Origin: Amycolatopsis orientalis DSM 43388
GTDB taxonomy: Bacteria; Actinomycetota; Actinomycetes; Mycobacteriales; Pseudonocardiaceae
DNA length: 64,000 bases
Assembly: GCF_000411975.1 (NCBI RefSeq)
Contig: NZ_ASXG01000182.1
Coordinates: forward strand, 112,141 to 176,140
Direction: 5' to 3'
The notes beneath the pieces are model-generated. The model was not told the DNA's origin. It ran no database searches and saw nothing but the letters and a program-made list of their open reading frames with translations. How positions within the stretch are numbered: position 1 is the first letter of the stretch; each line of letters begins with the position of its first letter. Shown piece after piece: positions 34,865 through 44,143 of the stretch. Made by a program: the position numbers and the translations under genes.

Positions 34865-36489
34865 ATGTCGCCCAAGCCGTCGGGATCGCGTTGGCGCGGT
34901 TCGGCGTCCGCAAGGCGTTCGGCGTGGTCGGGAGCGGGAACTTCCACTTCACCAATGGCTTGCTTCAGGGCGGGGCCGAGTTCGTCGCCGCCCGGCACGA
35001 GGGCGGCGCGACCACGATGGCCGACGCCTACGCGCGGTGCAGCGGCGAGGTCGCGGCGGTGTCGGTGCATCAGGGTTGCGGGCTGGGCAACGCGACCACC
35101 GGGATCGGCGAAGCGGCGAAAAGCCGGACGCCGCTGGTCATCGTGACCGGCGAGGCAACTGACCCGCTGTCGAACTTCCACATCGACCAGGACGCGCTGG
35201 CTCGGTCCGTGGGGGCGAGCAGCATTCTGGTGCGGTCCGCGGAAACCGCGCTGGCCGACGTGCGCCGAGCGTTCACCCAAGCTCGACGTGATCGACGGAC
35301 TGTCCTTTTGCGACTCCCGCTGGAGGTGCAGGCCGAGCCGTTCGACGAAAGCCTCCTCGAGGGGCTGGCCGCGATCGAGCCACTGCCGCAACCGCGTGCC
35401 GCGCAAGCGGAGGTACAGGCGCTAGCTTCGCTACTGCAGCGCGCCGAGCGTCCGGTATTCCTTTGTGGACGCGGATCTCGCGCCGCCCGGACGGAACTGG
35501 TCGAACTGGCGGACCGTTGCGGAGCGTTGCTCGCCGAGGGCGCGGTCGCGAAAGGACTGTTCGCCGGTGAACCGTGGGCGATCGGAGTGTCCGGCGGGTT
35601 TTCGTCTCCGCTGACGACCGAGCTGATCCAAGGTGCGGACGTCGTCGTCGGCTGGGGTTCGGCCCTCAACGACTGGACCACCGCGCACGGCCGGCTGCTT
35701 TCGCCGGGCACCGCACTGGTGCAGGTCGATCTGGAGTCCGCCGCGCTGGGCCGTAACCGGCCGGTGGATCTGGGCATTGTCGGCGACGTCGCCGGTACCG
35801 CCGCGGCGGTGGCCGAACTGATCGAGGTCCACAGTGGATACCGCAGCGACGAGCTCAACGACCGGATCTCCCGGGAAATCCGTTGGCGCGACTACGAATA
35901 CGAAGACGCCGGGACCGCCGAGGTCATCGACCCCCGTACGTTGTCCGCCGCGCTCGACGACCTCGTTCCGGCCAACCGGGTCGTCGGCGTCGATTCCGGG
36001 AATTTCATGGGCTATCCCACGATGTACCTCGACGTCCCGGACGAGAACGGGTTCTGCTTCACCCAGGCGTTCCAGTCGATCGGCCTCGGACTGGCGACCG
36101 CGATCGGCGCGGCGCTCGCCCAGCCGGACCGTTTCCCGGTCGCGATGTGCGGCGACGGCGGATTCCTGATGAGCATCGCCGAACTGGAAACCGTCGTCCG
36201 GCTCAAGCTGCCGATGCTGATCGTCGTCTACAACGATCACGCCTACGGCGCCGAGGTGTACTTCTTCGCACCTGGCGGACATCCAGCCGACACGGTGACC
36301 TTCCCGGACACTGACCTCGCCGCGATCGCCCGCGGTTACGGCTGCGACGCGGTCACCGTCCGCGCCAAGGAAGACCTCGACGAGGTGGCGGGGCGGGTCG
36401 CCGCCGGACTCGACCGTCCGCTGGTGGTCGACGCGAAAATCGCCGGGTTCAGCGCTTGGTGGCTCCAGGCCGCGATGACGCACCACTGA
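34861..36489 (+). CDS. Thiamine-diphosphate-dependent enzyme (acetolactate synthase-like)
   Basis: A 542-residue three-domain ThDP enzyme. The activating Glu is Glu47 in AARHEGGATTMADAYAR. The central domain carries CGRGSRAARTELVELADRCG. The cofactor motif starts near residue 431 (CGDGGFLMSIAEL) and ends about 30 residues on with YNDHAYG. It could decarboxylate or ligate a 2-oxo acid. It is not an obvious biosynthetic IlvB, since no small subunit or ilv neighbours are present. GTG 34861 overlaps the cyclase stop (GTGA). Its 3' end overlaps the convergent permease gene by 41 bases. Confidence 0.88.
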   Translation: MNVAQAVGIALARFGVRKAFGVVGSGNFHFTNGLLQGGAEFVAARHEGGATTMADAYARCSGEVAAVSVHQGCGLGNATTGIGEAAKSRTPLVIVTGEATDPLSNFHIDQDALARSVGASSILVRSAETALADVRRAFTQARRDRRTVLLRLPLEVQAEPFDESLLEGLAAIEPLPQPRAAQAEVQALASLLQRAERPVFLCGRGSRAARTELVELADRCGALLAEGAVAKGLFAGEPWAIGVSGGFSSPLTTELIQGADVVVGWGSALNDWTTAHGRLLSPGTALVQVDLESAALGRNRPVDLGIVGDVAGTAAAVAELIEVHSGYRSDELNDRISREIRWRDYEYEDAGTAEVIDPRTLSAALDDLVPANRVVGVDSGNFMGYPTMYLDVPDENGFCFTQAFQSIGLGLATAIGAALAQPDRFPVAMCGDGGFLMSIAELETVVRLKLPMLIVVYNDHAYGAEVYFFAPGGHPADTVTFPDTDLAAIARGYGCDAVTVRAKEDLDEVAGRVAAGLDRPLVVDAKIAGFSAWWLQAAMTHH

Positions 36490-37822
36490 GCATCCGCTTC
36501 ACCAGGAGGTTCACCACCCACAGCACGACGCCGACGGCGAGCAGGATGCCCGCCACCTGGTAGTCCTGCGCCGGGCGACCGGACAGCGGGCTGACCAGGT
36601 AGAGGCAGAACACCGCGGCCAGCACCGGCACCGCCGTCGGCGCGCGGAAATGCTTGTGCGGCACCTTGTCCTTGCGCAGCACCAAAAGCGCGACATTGAC
36701 GATGGCGAATACCACGAGCAGCAGCAACGCGGTCGTCCCGCCGAGCGCACTGATGTCCACAAAGGACACCAGACCGATGGCGATGGCGCTGGTGAAAATG
36801 ATGGACACCCACGGCGTCCGACGGGTCGGATGCACGCGGCCGAACACCGGCGGCAGCACGCGTTCGTTCGCGAGGCCGTACAGCAGCCGGCTGGCCATCA
36901 GCATGTTGATCAGCGCGGAGTTGATCACCGCGAAGAGGCCGATGGCGGAGAAGATCTCCCGCGGGAAGCCCGGCGCGCCCACGTCGAGCACCTTCAGCAG
37001 CGCGTCGCTCTTCGCTCCCGCCAGCTCGGCGGCCGGGACCAGCAGCGACGACGTCACCGAGACGAGCACGTAAATCGTCGCCGCGATGACCATGCCCCAC
37101 AGCATCGCGCGCGGGAAAATCCGCACTGGGTCATGGCATTCCTCTGCCATGTTCACCGAGTCCTCGAAGCCCACCATCGCGAAGAACGCCAGCGACGTCG
37201 CCGAGGAGATGGCCACCAGCCAGGTCTTGTCCGCGGTGTCGATCTCGACCAGCCGGGACGGTTCGCCGTCCCCGTTCAGCACCGCCCACACGCCGACGCC
37301 GATGATGATCAGCAACCCGGACAGCTCGATGCAGGTGAGCACGACATTGGCCTTCACTGATTCGCCGACGCCGCGGAAGTTGATCAACGCCAGCAGGAGC
37401 ACGAACGCGATGCCGACCAGCACCGTCGGCAGCTTCACGAACGCCGCGAGATAGGTCGCGCCGAACGCCACCGCGGCCGACGACGCCGACGTGATCCCGG
37501 AGCACATCACCGCGAACGCGACCAAGAAGGTCAGGAACGGCACCCCGAACGCCTTGTTCGTGTACAGCGCCGCGCCGGCCGCGCGCGGGTACTTTCCGAC
37601 CAGTTCGAGATAGCTGAACGCGGTCAGGAACGCGACCACGAAGGCCAGCAGGAACGGCAGCCACAACGCGCCGCCGACGCGTCCGGCCACCTGCCCGGTC
37701 AGCGCGTACACGCCGGTGCCGATGATGTCGCCGACCACGAAGAACAGCAGCAGCTTCGGGCCCATGACCCGCAGCAGCGCCGGTTCGGCGGCCTCGGCCC
37801 TGCCCTCGCTCACGTCCGTCAT
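36449..37822 (-). CDS. APC-family amino acid permease
   Basis: A 457-residue, 12-helix transporter of the APC superfamily. Helix 1 shows FFVVGDIIGTGVYALTG, and loop 6-7 shows SVNMAEECHDPVRIFPRA as in the cationic or small-amino-acid branch. It converges with, and overlaps by 41 bases, the ThDP-enzyme gene, so antisense interference is possible. It is the second amino acid permease flanking this catabolic block. Confidence 0.9.
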   Translation of the reverse strand: MTDVSEGRAEAAEPALLRVMGPKLLLFFVVGDIIGTGVYALTGQVAGRVGGALWLPFLLAFVVAFLTAFSYLELVGKYPRAAGAALYTNKAFGVPFLTFLVAFAVMCSGITSASSAAVAFGATYLAAFVKLPTVLVGIAFVLLLALINFRGVGESVKANVVLTCIELSGLLIIIGVGVWAVLNGDGEPSRLVEIDTADKTWLVAISSATSLAFFAMVGFEDSVNMAEECHDPVRIFPRAMLWGMVIAATIYVLVSVTSSLLVPAAELAGAKSDALLKVLDVGAPGFPREIFSAIGLFAVINSALINMLMASRLLYGLANERVLPPVFGRVHPTRRTPWVSIIFTSAIAIGLVSFVDISALGGTTALLLLVVFAIVNVALLVLRKDKVPHKHFRAPTAVPVLAAVFCLYLVSPLSGRPAQDYQVAGILLAVGVVLWVVNLLVKRMLSGASSRPGATKR

Positions 37823-37868
37823 GGGCGGTTAGTGTGCCTTGTCCGGACTTGGACGGAAAGTCCGCCGA

Positions 37869-38429
37869 TCAGGCCTTCGCGACCGCCGTGTGCACGAGCG
37901 GGGTCATCATTTCCTTGGTCATCTTGACCGGTCCGGTGTAGTTGACCAGCACCGGAACCCCGTTGGAGACCTTGGCGGCGGCGAGCGTGGCGGTCTTCTG
38001 CTCGTCGGTGTAGAAAACCGCGCCGTCCGCGAAGCCCGGCACGTCGACCGCGCCCGGCTTGGCCTTCTTGATCGCGGCGATCATGTCGGCGGGCTTGGCC
38101 TTGCGGCCCTCGTAGCGGGTCACCGCGAGCGCGCCGGCGGTCTTGCCTTCGAGGAGGTATTCGCAGCTCGTGGCCTTGCCGCCGTTGCTCGGGTTGTCGT
38201 GGGCGGGACCGGCCTTGGAGGTGATGTTCGGGATCTTGATCGCCTTGCTGACGTCGTCGGGCGGCAGCAAGGAGCAGGTGTCGGCGGTCTTGTTCGCGGG
38301 CGCGGATGAGGAGGCCGGAGCCTTGCTCGCGGGCGGCGGGGTCGGGGCGGCGGTTTTCTGCTCCCCGGAAGAGCAGGCAGTGAGGACAGCGGCGGCGGAG
38401 ATCAACAGAGCGATCGGGTAGGCACGCAT
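37869..38429 (-). CDS. DUF3558-like lipoprotein
   Basis: A 186-residue secreted lipoprotein: signal peptide MRAYPIALLISAAAVLTAC with the lipobox LTAC (Cys19), a Pro/Ala/Ser-rich tether to about residue 48, and then a compact domain with two cysteines (TCSLLPPDDV and ATSCEYLL) that probably form a disulfide. The layout matches the DUF3558 family common in Pseudonocardiaceae and mycobacteria, which has no defined role. It lies 37 bases from the MFS gene, so linkage is possible. Confidence 0.8.
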   Translation of the reverse strand: MRAYPIALLISAAAVLTACSSGEQKTAAPTPPPASKAPASSSAPANKTADTCSLLPPDDVSKAIKIPNITSKAGPAHDNPSNGGKATSCEYLLEGKTAGALAVTRYEGRKAKPADMIAAIKKAKPGAVDVPGFADGAVFYTDEQKTATLAAAKVSNGVPVLVNYTGPVKMTKEMMTPLVHTAVAKA

Positions 38430-38466
38430 GTCAGGGCATGCTAGTCCGAATGGAGTAACGCCCTGG

Positions 38467-39762
38467 TTAGTGCCCCTCTTCCCGCGGAGCGCGGTACCGC
38501 CAGAACCCGGGCAGCACGACCAGCGAGGCCACCACCAGCACGATCACCAGCAGGCCGCCGCCGGTGGCCGCGACCTTGGTCCCCCACGCCGCCGCGGACC
38601 AGCCGTGGGTGAGATCGGCGATCCGCGGCCCGCCCGCGACGACCACGGTGAACACGCCCTGCAGCCGTCCGCGCATCTCGTCGGTGGTGGCGGTCTGCAG
38701 GATCGCCTGCCGGTAGACCGAGCTGACCATGTCCGCGGCGCCGCCGAGCGCCATGAACACCACGGCCAGCCACAGCGCGTGCGCGAGCCCGAACGCCGCC
38801 ATCGCCGCGCCCCAGCAGCAGATCGCGATGACGACCGCCGCGCCTTGCCGCTGCACCCGGTGCAGCCAGCCGGAGAACAAGCCGATCAGCATCGCGCCCG
38901 CGGGCAGCGCGGCGTACAGCAGGCCGAGCGCCGGACCGCCGCCGGGCGGGTCGCCGAACGTACGCTCGGCCATCTCCGGGACCAACGCGCGCGGCATGCC
39001 GGCGACCATCGCGATAATGTCGACGACGAACGACGCGAGCAGCACTTTCTGGTGCGCCAGATACCGGAATCCGTCGACGACCGAGCCGATCCCCGCCCTG
39101 CGCGCGCCCTCGCCGAGCGGCGGGATCGAGGGCAGCCGCCACACCGCGATCAGCGTGATCGCCAGTGCGCAGACATCCACCAGGTACAAAGTGGACAGTC
39201 CGATCACCGGGATCAGCGCCCCGCCGAACAGCGGCCCGAACACCGCGCCGAACGTGGACATCGTGGTGTTGAGCGCGTTCGCAGACGGCAGCAACGCGGC
39301 GGGCACCAACCGAGCGACGACCGCCCCGCGCGTAGGCATGTTGATCGCGAAGAACGCCTGGTTCGCGGCGAGCAGCCCGAGCACGAGCCACACCGAGCGC
39401 ATCCCGGAGAAGGCCTGGAGCCAGAGCAACGCGGAGGTGATCGCGACGCCGTTGTTGGTGACGAGCAGCAGCTTCCGCCGATCGACCGCGTCCGCGATCG
39501 CCCCGCCCCACAGCCCGAACACAAGCAGCGGCACAAGCGCGACAGCCCCGGTCAGCCCAACGTAACCGGACGATCCGGTGAGATCGAAAACCTGCTTCGG
39601 CACCGCGACCGCAGTGAGCTGCGACCCGACCGCGGTGACCGCGGTGGACATCCACAGCCGCCGAAACGCCGGAATCTTAAGCGGACGAGTGTCAACGACG
39701 ATCCGGCCGAGGAGCTTGCGAGCCCCGGTACGGGGCGGGCGTATCCCCGGTTCTGAAGTCAC
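38467..39762 (-). CDS. MFS exporter (EntS-like)
   Basis: A 431-residue major facilitator with 12 helices. The loop 2-3 motif is GLWGGAIADAVDRRKLLL, and the N-terminal segment FRRLWMSTAVTAVGSQLTAVAVP is typical of the MFS_3 (EntS/enterobactin-exporter-like) branch. Drug or siderophore export is the family theme. No siderophore gene is in the window, so the substrate is undefined. Confidence 0.9.
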   Translation of the reverse strand: MTSEPGIRPPRTGARKLLGRIVVDTRPLKIPAFRRLWMSTAVTAVGSQLTAVAVPKQVFDLTGSSGYVGLTGAVALVPLLVFGLWGGAIADAVDRRKLLLVTNNGVAITSALLWLQAFSGMRSVWLVLGLLAANQAFFAINMPTRGAVVARLVPAALLPSANALNTTMSTFGAVFGPLFGGALIPVIGLSTLYLVDVCALAITLIAVWRLPSIPPLGEGARRAGIGSVVDGFRYLAHQKVLLASFVVDIIAMVAGMPRALVPEMAERTFGDPPGGGPALGLLYAALPAGAMLIGLFSGWLHRVQRQGAAVVIAICCWGAAMAAFGLAHALWLAVVFMALGGAADMVSSVYRQAILQTATTDEMRGRLQGVFTVVVAGGPRIADLTHGWSAAAWGTKVAATGGGLLVIVLVVASLVVLPGFWRYRAPREEGH

Positions 39763-40163
39763 GAGCTATCAGCTTAGCTGCGCTAACGAACTTGGCGCAG
39801 GTGATTTTCCCCGCATGCTGGTCGCGCCGGATTTCGGAACGGCCGGACGCCAGTTGGCAGGCCAGTTCCGGAGCGCCCCCTCCCCACCGCCAACCGCAGC
39901 CACTGCACCCTACGACCGAGGCACGCACACCACCCCGCACCCCGCCATACCAACGCGCAGCCACCCCACTCAACTCACCAAGGCAGCCAGCCCCCGCCCT
40001 GCACCCCGATACGAAGCCTCCCTGCACAATCAAGCTTCGGGGTGCCCACGCCCCTCACCAAAGCAATGTCGCCGCCAGGCGACGAGCCGCCCACGCACAA
40101 ACCAAAACAGAAACGCCGCCCCCAGGACCAACCCCAGGAACGGCGTCCAAACCCACCCAAACC
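39763..40163. other. 401-base gap without a supported gene
   Basis: I find no credible gene here. From about 39880 the plus strand is C- and A-rich and unusually poor in G, which opens several long spurious frames without family-like sequence. The only clear structure is the hairpin at 40001-40045, which follows pdxH on the minus strand. The part next to 39762 must hold the MFS promoter, but no convincing -35/-10 pair stands out. Confidence 0.6.
40001..40045 (-). terminator. Hairpin downstream of pdxH
   Basis: GCACCCCG (40001-40008) plus GAAGC (40013-40017) pair with GCTTCGGGGTGC (40034-40045), a 12-bp stem with a small bulge and a 16-base loop. On the minus strand it lies about 120 bases after the pdxH stop. 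There is no T-tract. Confidence 0.5.
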
Positions 40164-40829
40164 TCACGGAGCCAACCGCTCCACGTGCCACCCATCGTGG
40201 GTCCGGTGGAACCGAAGCCGGTCATGCATCCGGTCCTCCCGCCCCTGCCAGAACTCCACGAAATCCGGCCGAATCCGCCAGCCGCCCCAATGCGGCGGGG
40301 CCGGAATCTGCTCGACATCGGCGAACCGGCGTTCGATGTTCCGCAGCGCGTTGTCGAGCGCACGCCGCCCTTCGACGACCCGCGACTGCGGCGACGCCCA
40401 CGCTCCCAGCTGCGAACCGCGCGGGCGCTGGGCCCAGTAGGCGGCCGTCTCGTCGGCGGTGACCTTCTCGACCTCGCCGCGGATCGTCACCTGCCGGTGC
40501 AGCGGGTACCACGGGAAGGTGGCCGACGCGTAGCGCGTCGCCGTCAGGTCATGGCTCTTCGCCGACGTGTAGTTCGTGTAGAAAACCACTCCGCGTTCAT
40601 CGAAGCCCTTGCACAGCACCGTCCGCGAGGACGGCCTGCCTTCGACGTCGGCGGTCGCGAGCACCATCGCGTTGGGTTCCGCGAGTGCTTCGGACACCGC
40701 CTGGCTCAGCCAGCTTTCCAGCTGATCATGCCACGTGGCCGCGAGCGCGGACTCGTCAAACGGCGCGCTGTCGTAGGCCACCCGCATGCCAGGCAGCCGC
40801 ACGACCGCCTCGTCGATCTCCGATGTCAT
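40164..40829 (-). CDS. pdxH: Pyridoxamine 5'-phosphate oxidase
   Basis: A 221-residue FMN enzyme that oxidises pyridoxine or pyridoxamine 5'-phosphate to pyridoxal 5'-phosphate. The motifs fit PdxH well: NAMVLATADVEGRPSSRTVL near the FMN site, FYTNYTSAKSHDL, and the C-terminal block ending WQGREDRMHDRLRF. GGAGG upstream of ATG 40829 supports the start. Monocistronic. Confidence 0.95.
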   Translation of the reverse strand: MTSEIDEAVVRLPGMRVAYDSAPFDESALAATWHDQLESWLSQAVSEALAEPNAMVLATADVEGRPSSRTVLCKGFDERGVVFYTNYTSAKSHDLTATRYASATFPWYPLHRQVTIRGEVEKVTADETAAYWAQRPRGSQLGAWASPQSRVVEGRRALDNALRNIERRFADVEQIPAPPHWGGWRIRPDFVEFWQGREDRMHDRLRFHRTHDGWHVERLAP

Positions 40830-41075
40830 CCGGCCCAACCTCCGTTACCCCTGGTGAGGGTGTCGAATCACGGCTATCCAGCGACGGTATTGGCTCGCCG
40901 GTCGCGGCGAAACCCACCGAACGGTGACTCCTGCCACGCCTGGCCCGCCATCGGGCCGTAACCGCAGGACGCCGAGTTGTAACGCGTCGTTCACGGGCTG
41001 GTCCCTGATCGATACAGGCCGCACCTACCTTTCGACCTGCTCCGGCACCCGTCCCCAGTCACGGAGGCAGGCCAG

Positions 41076-42752
41076 ATGACCGAAACTCTGTCCGAACGCG
41101 ACGACACGCGAAAACCACAACGCACCTACGCCGCGCTCGCCGCCAACGAAAACCGCGAGGACTACTCACTGCGCTTCGCCGCGCAATCGTTCCGGCGCTG
41201 GTCGCCGTTCGTCGTCGCGACGACCGCGCTGGGCGGGATCGCCTACCTCGCCGACTTCGCCATCGGCGCCAGCATCGTGCTGTCCTACGGCTTCACCTCG
41301 GGGGTGCTCGCCATCCTGGCCGCCGCGGTGGTGATCTTCGTGACCGGCATTCCGATCGCGCGGGCCTGCGCGACCTACGGCGTGGACATGGACCTGCTCA
41401 CCCGCGGCGCCGGATTCGGCTACTTCGGGTCCACCCTCACCTCGCTCGTCTACGCCAGCTTCACCGTGATCTTCTTCTCCCTCGAGGGCTCGATCATGGG
41501 CCAGGCGTTCCAGCTGGCGCTCGGCATTCCGCTGCCGGTCGGCTACTTGCTGGCGACGCTGATCGTGCTGCCGTTCGCGCTTTACGGGATGGGCGCGGTC
41601 GCGAAGATGCAGACCTGGACGCAGCCGCTCTGGATCGCCGGGCTGGTGCTGCCGTTCGTGGTCGTGCTCGTCCGCGAACCCGGACGATTCGCCGATTTCG
41701 CGACGTTCGGCGGCATCGACGGCGCGGGGTCCGGATTCTCCGCGGTCGGTTTCGGGTTCGGCATGGGCATCGCGCTTTCCTTGATCGGACAGATCGGCGA
41801 GCAGGCCGACTACCTTCGTTTCATGCCCGCGAAGACGGCGGAGAACAAGCGCTCGTGGTGGGCCGCGGTGCTCTCCGCCGGGCCAGGCTGGGTCGTGCTC
41901 GGCGCGGCGAAGCAGATCGGCGGTGCGCTGCTGGCCTTCCTGGCGCTCGGCGTCGTGGGCAAGACCGCGGCGCTGGAGCCGATCGCGCCCTATCTCGAGG
42001 CGGTGCGCCCCGCGCTCGGACCGGCCGCACTCACCTTCGCCGCGTTGTTCGTGGTGGTTTCGCAGATCAAGATCAACACGACGAACGCCTACTCCGGCTC
42101 GCTGTCGTTCGCGAACTTCTTCTCCCGCGTGCTGCACCGCCATCCGGGCCGCGCCTGGTACGTGCTGGTCAACTGCGGGATCGCGCTCGCCCTGATGGAA
42201 TTCGGCGCGTTCGGTTTCCTGAACAAGATCCTCGGCTTCTATTCGAACGTCGCGATCGCCTGGATCGGCGCGGTGTGCGCGGACCTCGTGATCGCGAAAC
42301 CGCTCGGCCTTTCCCCGCGCTACATCGAGTTCAAACGGGCTTACCTGCACAAGATCAACCCGGTCGGCTTCGGTGCCATGCTGATCGCGTCCGGCGTGTC
42401 GATCGCGGCCTACTTCGGCGCGTTCGGCGAGCTGCTCGCGGCGTTCAGCCCGCTGCTGGCGATGGTGATCGCGGTGGCACTCGTCCCAGCCCTCGCGGTG
42501 GCCACCCGCGGCCGGTACTACCTGGTGCGGCCCAACCTCGTTTCCGGCCCCGAGGCCGGCCAGGACCTCACCGCCACGCACAACTGCTCGGTCTGCGGCG
42601 AAGCCTACGAACTGCCGGACATCGCCGACTGCGCCAACCAGGGCGGTGCGATCTGCTCGCTGTGCTGCACGCTCGACCGCAGCTGCCACGACATGTGCCG
42701 CACAGCCGGCCCGGTCTCACTGCCCGAGCCGACTTTCCGCAACGCCGGATAG
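41076..42752 (+). CDS. NCS1-type permease with Cys-rich C-terminal domain
   Basis: A 558-residue transporter of the nucleobase-cation-symport-1 family (cytosine/purine/allantoin permeases) with about 12 helices up to residue 490. It has an extra cytoplasmic tail with eight cysteines at residues 504-541, spaced CSVC, then a lone Cys, then CSLCC, then a Cys and DMC. This looks like a metal-binding or treble-clef-like module. It runs convergently with the urease operon and overlaps the ureD 3' end by 36 bases, so a urea-releasing nitrogen compound is a plausible cargo. Confidence 0.88.
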   Translation: MTETLSERDDTRKPQRTYAALAANENREDYSLRFAAQSFRRWSPFVVATTALGGIAYLADFAIGASIVLSYGFTSGVLAILAAAVVIFVTGIPIARACATYGVDMDLLTRGAGFGYFGSTLTSLVYASFTVIFFSLEGSIMGQAFQLALGIPLPVGYLLATLIVLPFALYGMGAVAKMQTWTQPLWIAGLVLPFVVVLVREPGRFADFATFGGIDGAGSGFSAVGFGFGMGIALSLIGQIGEQADYLRFMPAKTAENKRSWWAAVLSAGPGWVVLGAAKQIGGALLAFLALGVVGKTAALEPIAPYLEAVRPALGPAALTFAALFVVVSQIKINTTNAYSGSLSFANFFSRVLHRHPGRAWYVLVNCGIALALMEFGAFGFLNKILGFYSNVAIAWIGAVCADLVIAKPLGLSPRYIEFKRAYLHKINPVGFGAMLIASGVSIAAYFGAFGELLAAFSPLLAMVIAVALVPALAVATRGRYYLVRPNLVSGPEAGQDLTATHNCSVCGEAYELPDIADCANQGGAICSLCCTLDRSCHDMCRTAGPVSLPEPTFRNAG

Positions 42753-43445
42753 ACCGAAGCTCAACGCGGTCACCACGTCCGGACCGACCGCGGTCGTCAG
42801 GGCGCCGCCCGCGGCGAGCGGGGTTCGCGACCACCACGGTCCGGACTCCGCGGGCCGCGGCGGTCCGCCGAACTCCAGCTCGGTCACCAGCACCCGATGC
42901 CCGGCCAGCACCGCGAGGCTCGCGTCCAAGGGAGCGTCGCCGACGGTCTGCGTCTGCCGCAACGCCGGGACTCGGCCGCGGGTCACGTGCACTGTCGAGG
43001 ACAATCGGCCCGGACGTTCGCCTTCTCGGCCGAGGACGAGAACTTCCCGCGTCTGGAACCGGGCGTCCGCGGCCAGGTCGGCGCGCAGCACGGCGACGTG
43101 CTCCGCCCGGGCGGTGACGACGGTCGGCTCCGGCAGGTATTCGAAGGAACCGCCGTCCTCGACGAGCACCTCCACTGTGGACAGACTGGGCACCTCCCGC
43201 AGGCCAGGCAACGCGAGGGTCGCCGCCACCCCGGAGAGTTTCAGTTGCGCCCCTGCCTCGACGCGAATCTCCAGGTGCAGTTCATCCCCGCCGAGCGGGG
43301 CGGTGGCCGAGTTGACCAGGTGCACCATCGCGTCCGGGCCGCGCTGCCGACGCGGGACAAGGGTCAGCGGTGCCATCGACTTCAGTTCTCGCAGCACCGT
43401 CCGCCCGCCGGCGAGGGCGGCGACCAGGCGGGCGTGCGCCTTCAC
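42717..43445 (-). CDS. ureD: Urease accessory protein UreD
   Basis: A 242-residue chaperone that binds apo-urease and helps deliver nickel through UreF and UreG. It is the most divergent urease accessory protein; the identification rests on VHLVNSATAPLGGDELHLEI-type beta-helix sequence and on its place at the end of ureABCFGD. GTG 43445 overlaps the ureG stop (GTGA). The last 36 bases overlap the convergent permease gene. Confidence 0.9.
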   Translation of the reverse strand: MKAHARLVAALAGGRTVLRELKSMAPLTLVPRRQRGPDAMVHLVNSATAPLGGDELHLEIRVEAGAQLKLSGVAATLALPGLREVPSLSTVEVLVEDGGSFEYLPEPTVVTARAEHVAVLRADLAADARFQTREVLVLGREGERPGRLSSTVHVTRGRVPALRQTQTVGDAPLDASLAVLAGHRVLVTELEFGGPPRPAESGPWWSRTPLAAGGALTTAVGPDVVTALSFGLSGVAESRLGQ

Positions 43446-44143
43446 CCCTGCCGGACCGGCACCAGCGAGCGCACCCAGTCCGCCACCGCCGGAGCGTCCG
43501 GAGTGTCCACTAGGGACTGGGTGAACACCGGCAGCTCGCCTCGCATGTGGTGGGCGTCCGAGGTCATCACGGTCAGGTCGGCGCCGACCAGCGGGGCGAG
43601 GTCGGTTTTGTTGATCACCAGCAGGTCGGCCGTGGTCACCCCGGGACCGCCCTTGCGCGGCACCTTGTCCCCGCCCGCGACGTCGACCACGAAAATCTGG
43701 CTGTCGGCCAGTCCGCGGCTGAACACGGCGGTCAGATTGTCGCCACCGCTTTCCACGATGACCAGCTCCAGGCCGGGAAACTTCTCTTCCAGCCGCTCCA
43801 CCGCGTCGAGGTTCGCGGTGATGTCGTCGCGGATCGCGGTGTGCGGGCAGGCGCCGGTCTGCACCGCCTCGATCCGTTCCGGGTCCAGCACGCCCGCTCG
43901 GCGCAGGAAGTCCGCGTCCTCGGTCGTGTAGATGTCGTTGGTGACCACGGCCAGGTTCACCTCGTCGCCGAGCGCGCGGCACAGCGCGGCGGTGAGGGCG
44001 GTCTTGCCGCTGCCGACCGGGCCGCCGATGCCGATCCGGTACGCCCGGCCGGCGGTCGGCGCGGCGTCGTAGTGATCCGGTTCGGCGGCGGTCGGGTCGA
44101 AGTTGACCGCGTGAAAATGCCCGTGACCGTGTTCAGCTGGCAA
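43442..44143 (-). CDS. ureG: Urease accessory GTPase UreG
   Basis: A 233-residue SIMIBI GTPase that delivers nickel to urease. P-loop GGPVGSGKT at residues 40-48, the metal motif with Cys-Pro-His in TGACPHTAIRDD, and GGDNLTAVFS follow the family. The N-terminus is His-rich (HGHGHFH, residues 5-11), which may take over nickel binding because no ureE is present. It overlaps ureF by 11 bases and ureD by four. Confidence 0.96.
   Translation of the reverse strand: MPAEHGHGHFHAVNFDPTAAEPDHYDAAPTAGRAYRIGIGGPVGSGKTALTAALCRALGDEVNLAVVTNDIYTTEDADFLRRAGVLDPERIEAVQTGACPHTAIRDDITANLDAVERLEEKFPGLELVIVESGGDNLTAVFSRGLADSQIFVVDVAGGDKVPRKGGPGVTTADLLVINKTDLAPLVGADLTVMTSDAHHMRGELPVFTQSLVDTPDAPAVADWVRSLVPVRQG

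Noticed and set aside
34861..36489. Reading the ThDP enzyme as biosynthetic acetolactate synthase (ilvB)
   Set aside because: No regulatory subunit or branched-chain genes are adjacent, and it is coupled to a cyclase gene. The active-site region does not allow a firm assignment.
39578..40961. Plus-strand frames of 294 and 389 codons across the gap before pdxH
   Set aside because: They run antisense through the MFS and pdxH genes and are rich in Pro, Arg and Thr. The C-rich, G-poor strand removes stop codons.
40839..41075. A guanidine-type or other riboswitch before the NCS1 permease
   Set aside because: I could not find the conserved core of any known class. Only a short GGCCC/GGGCC stem is visible.
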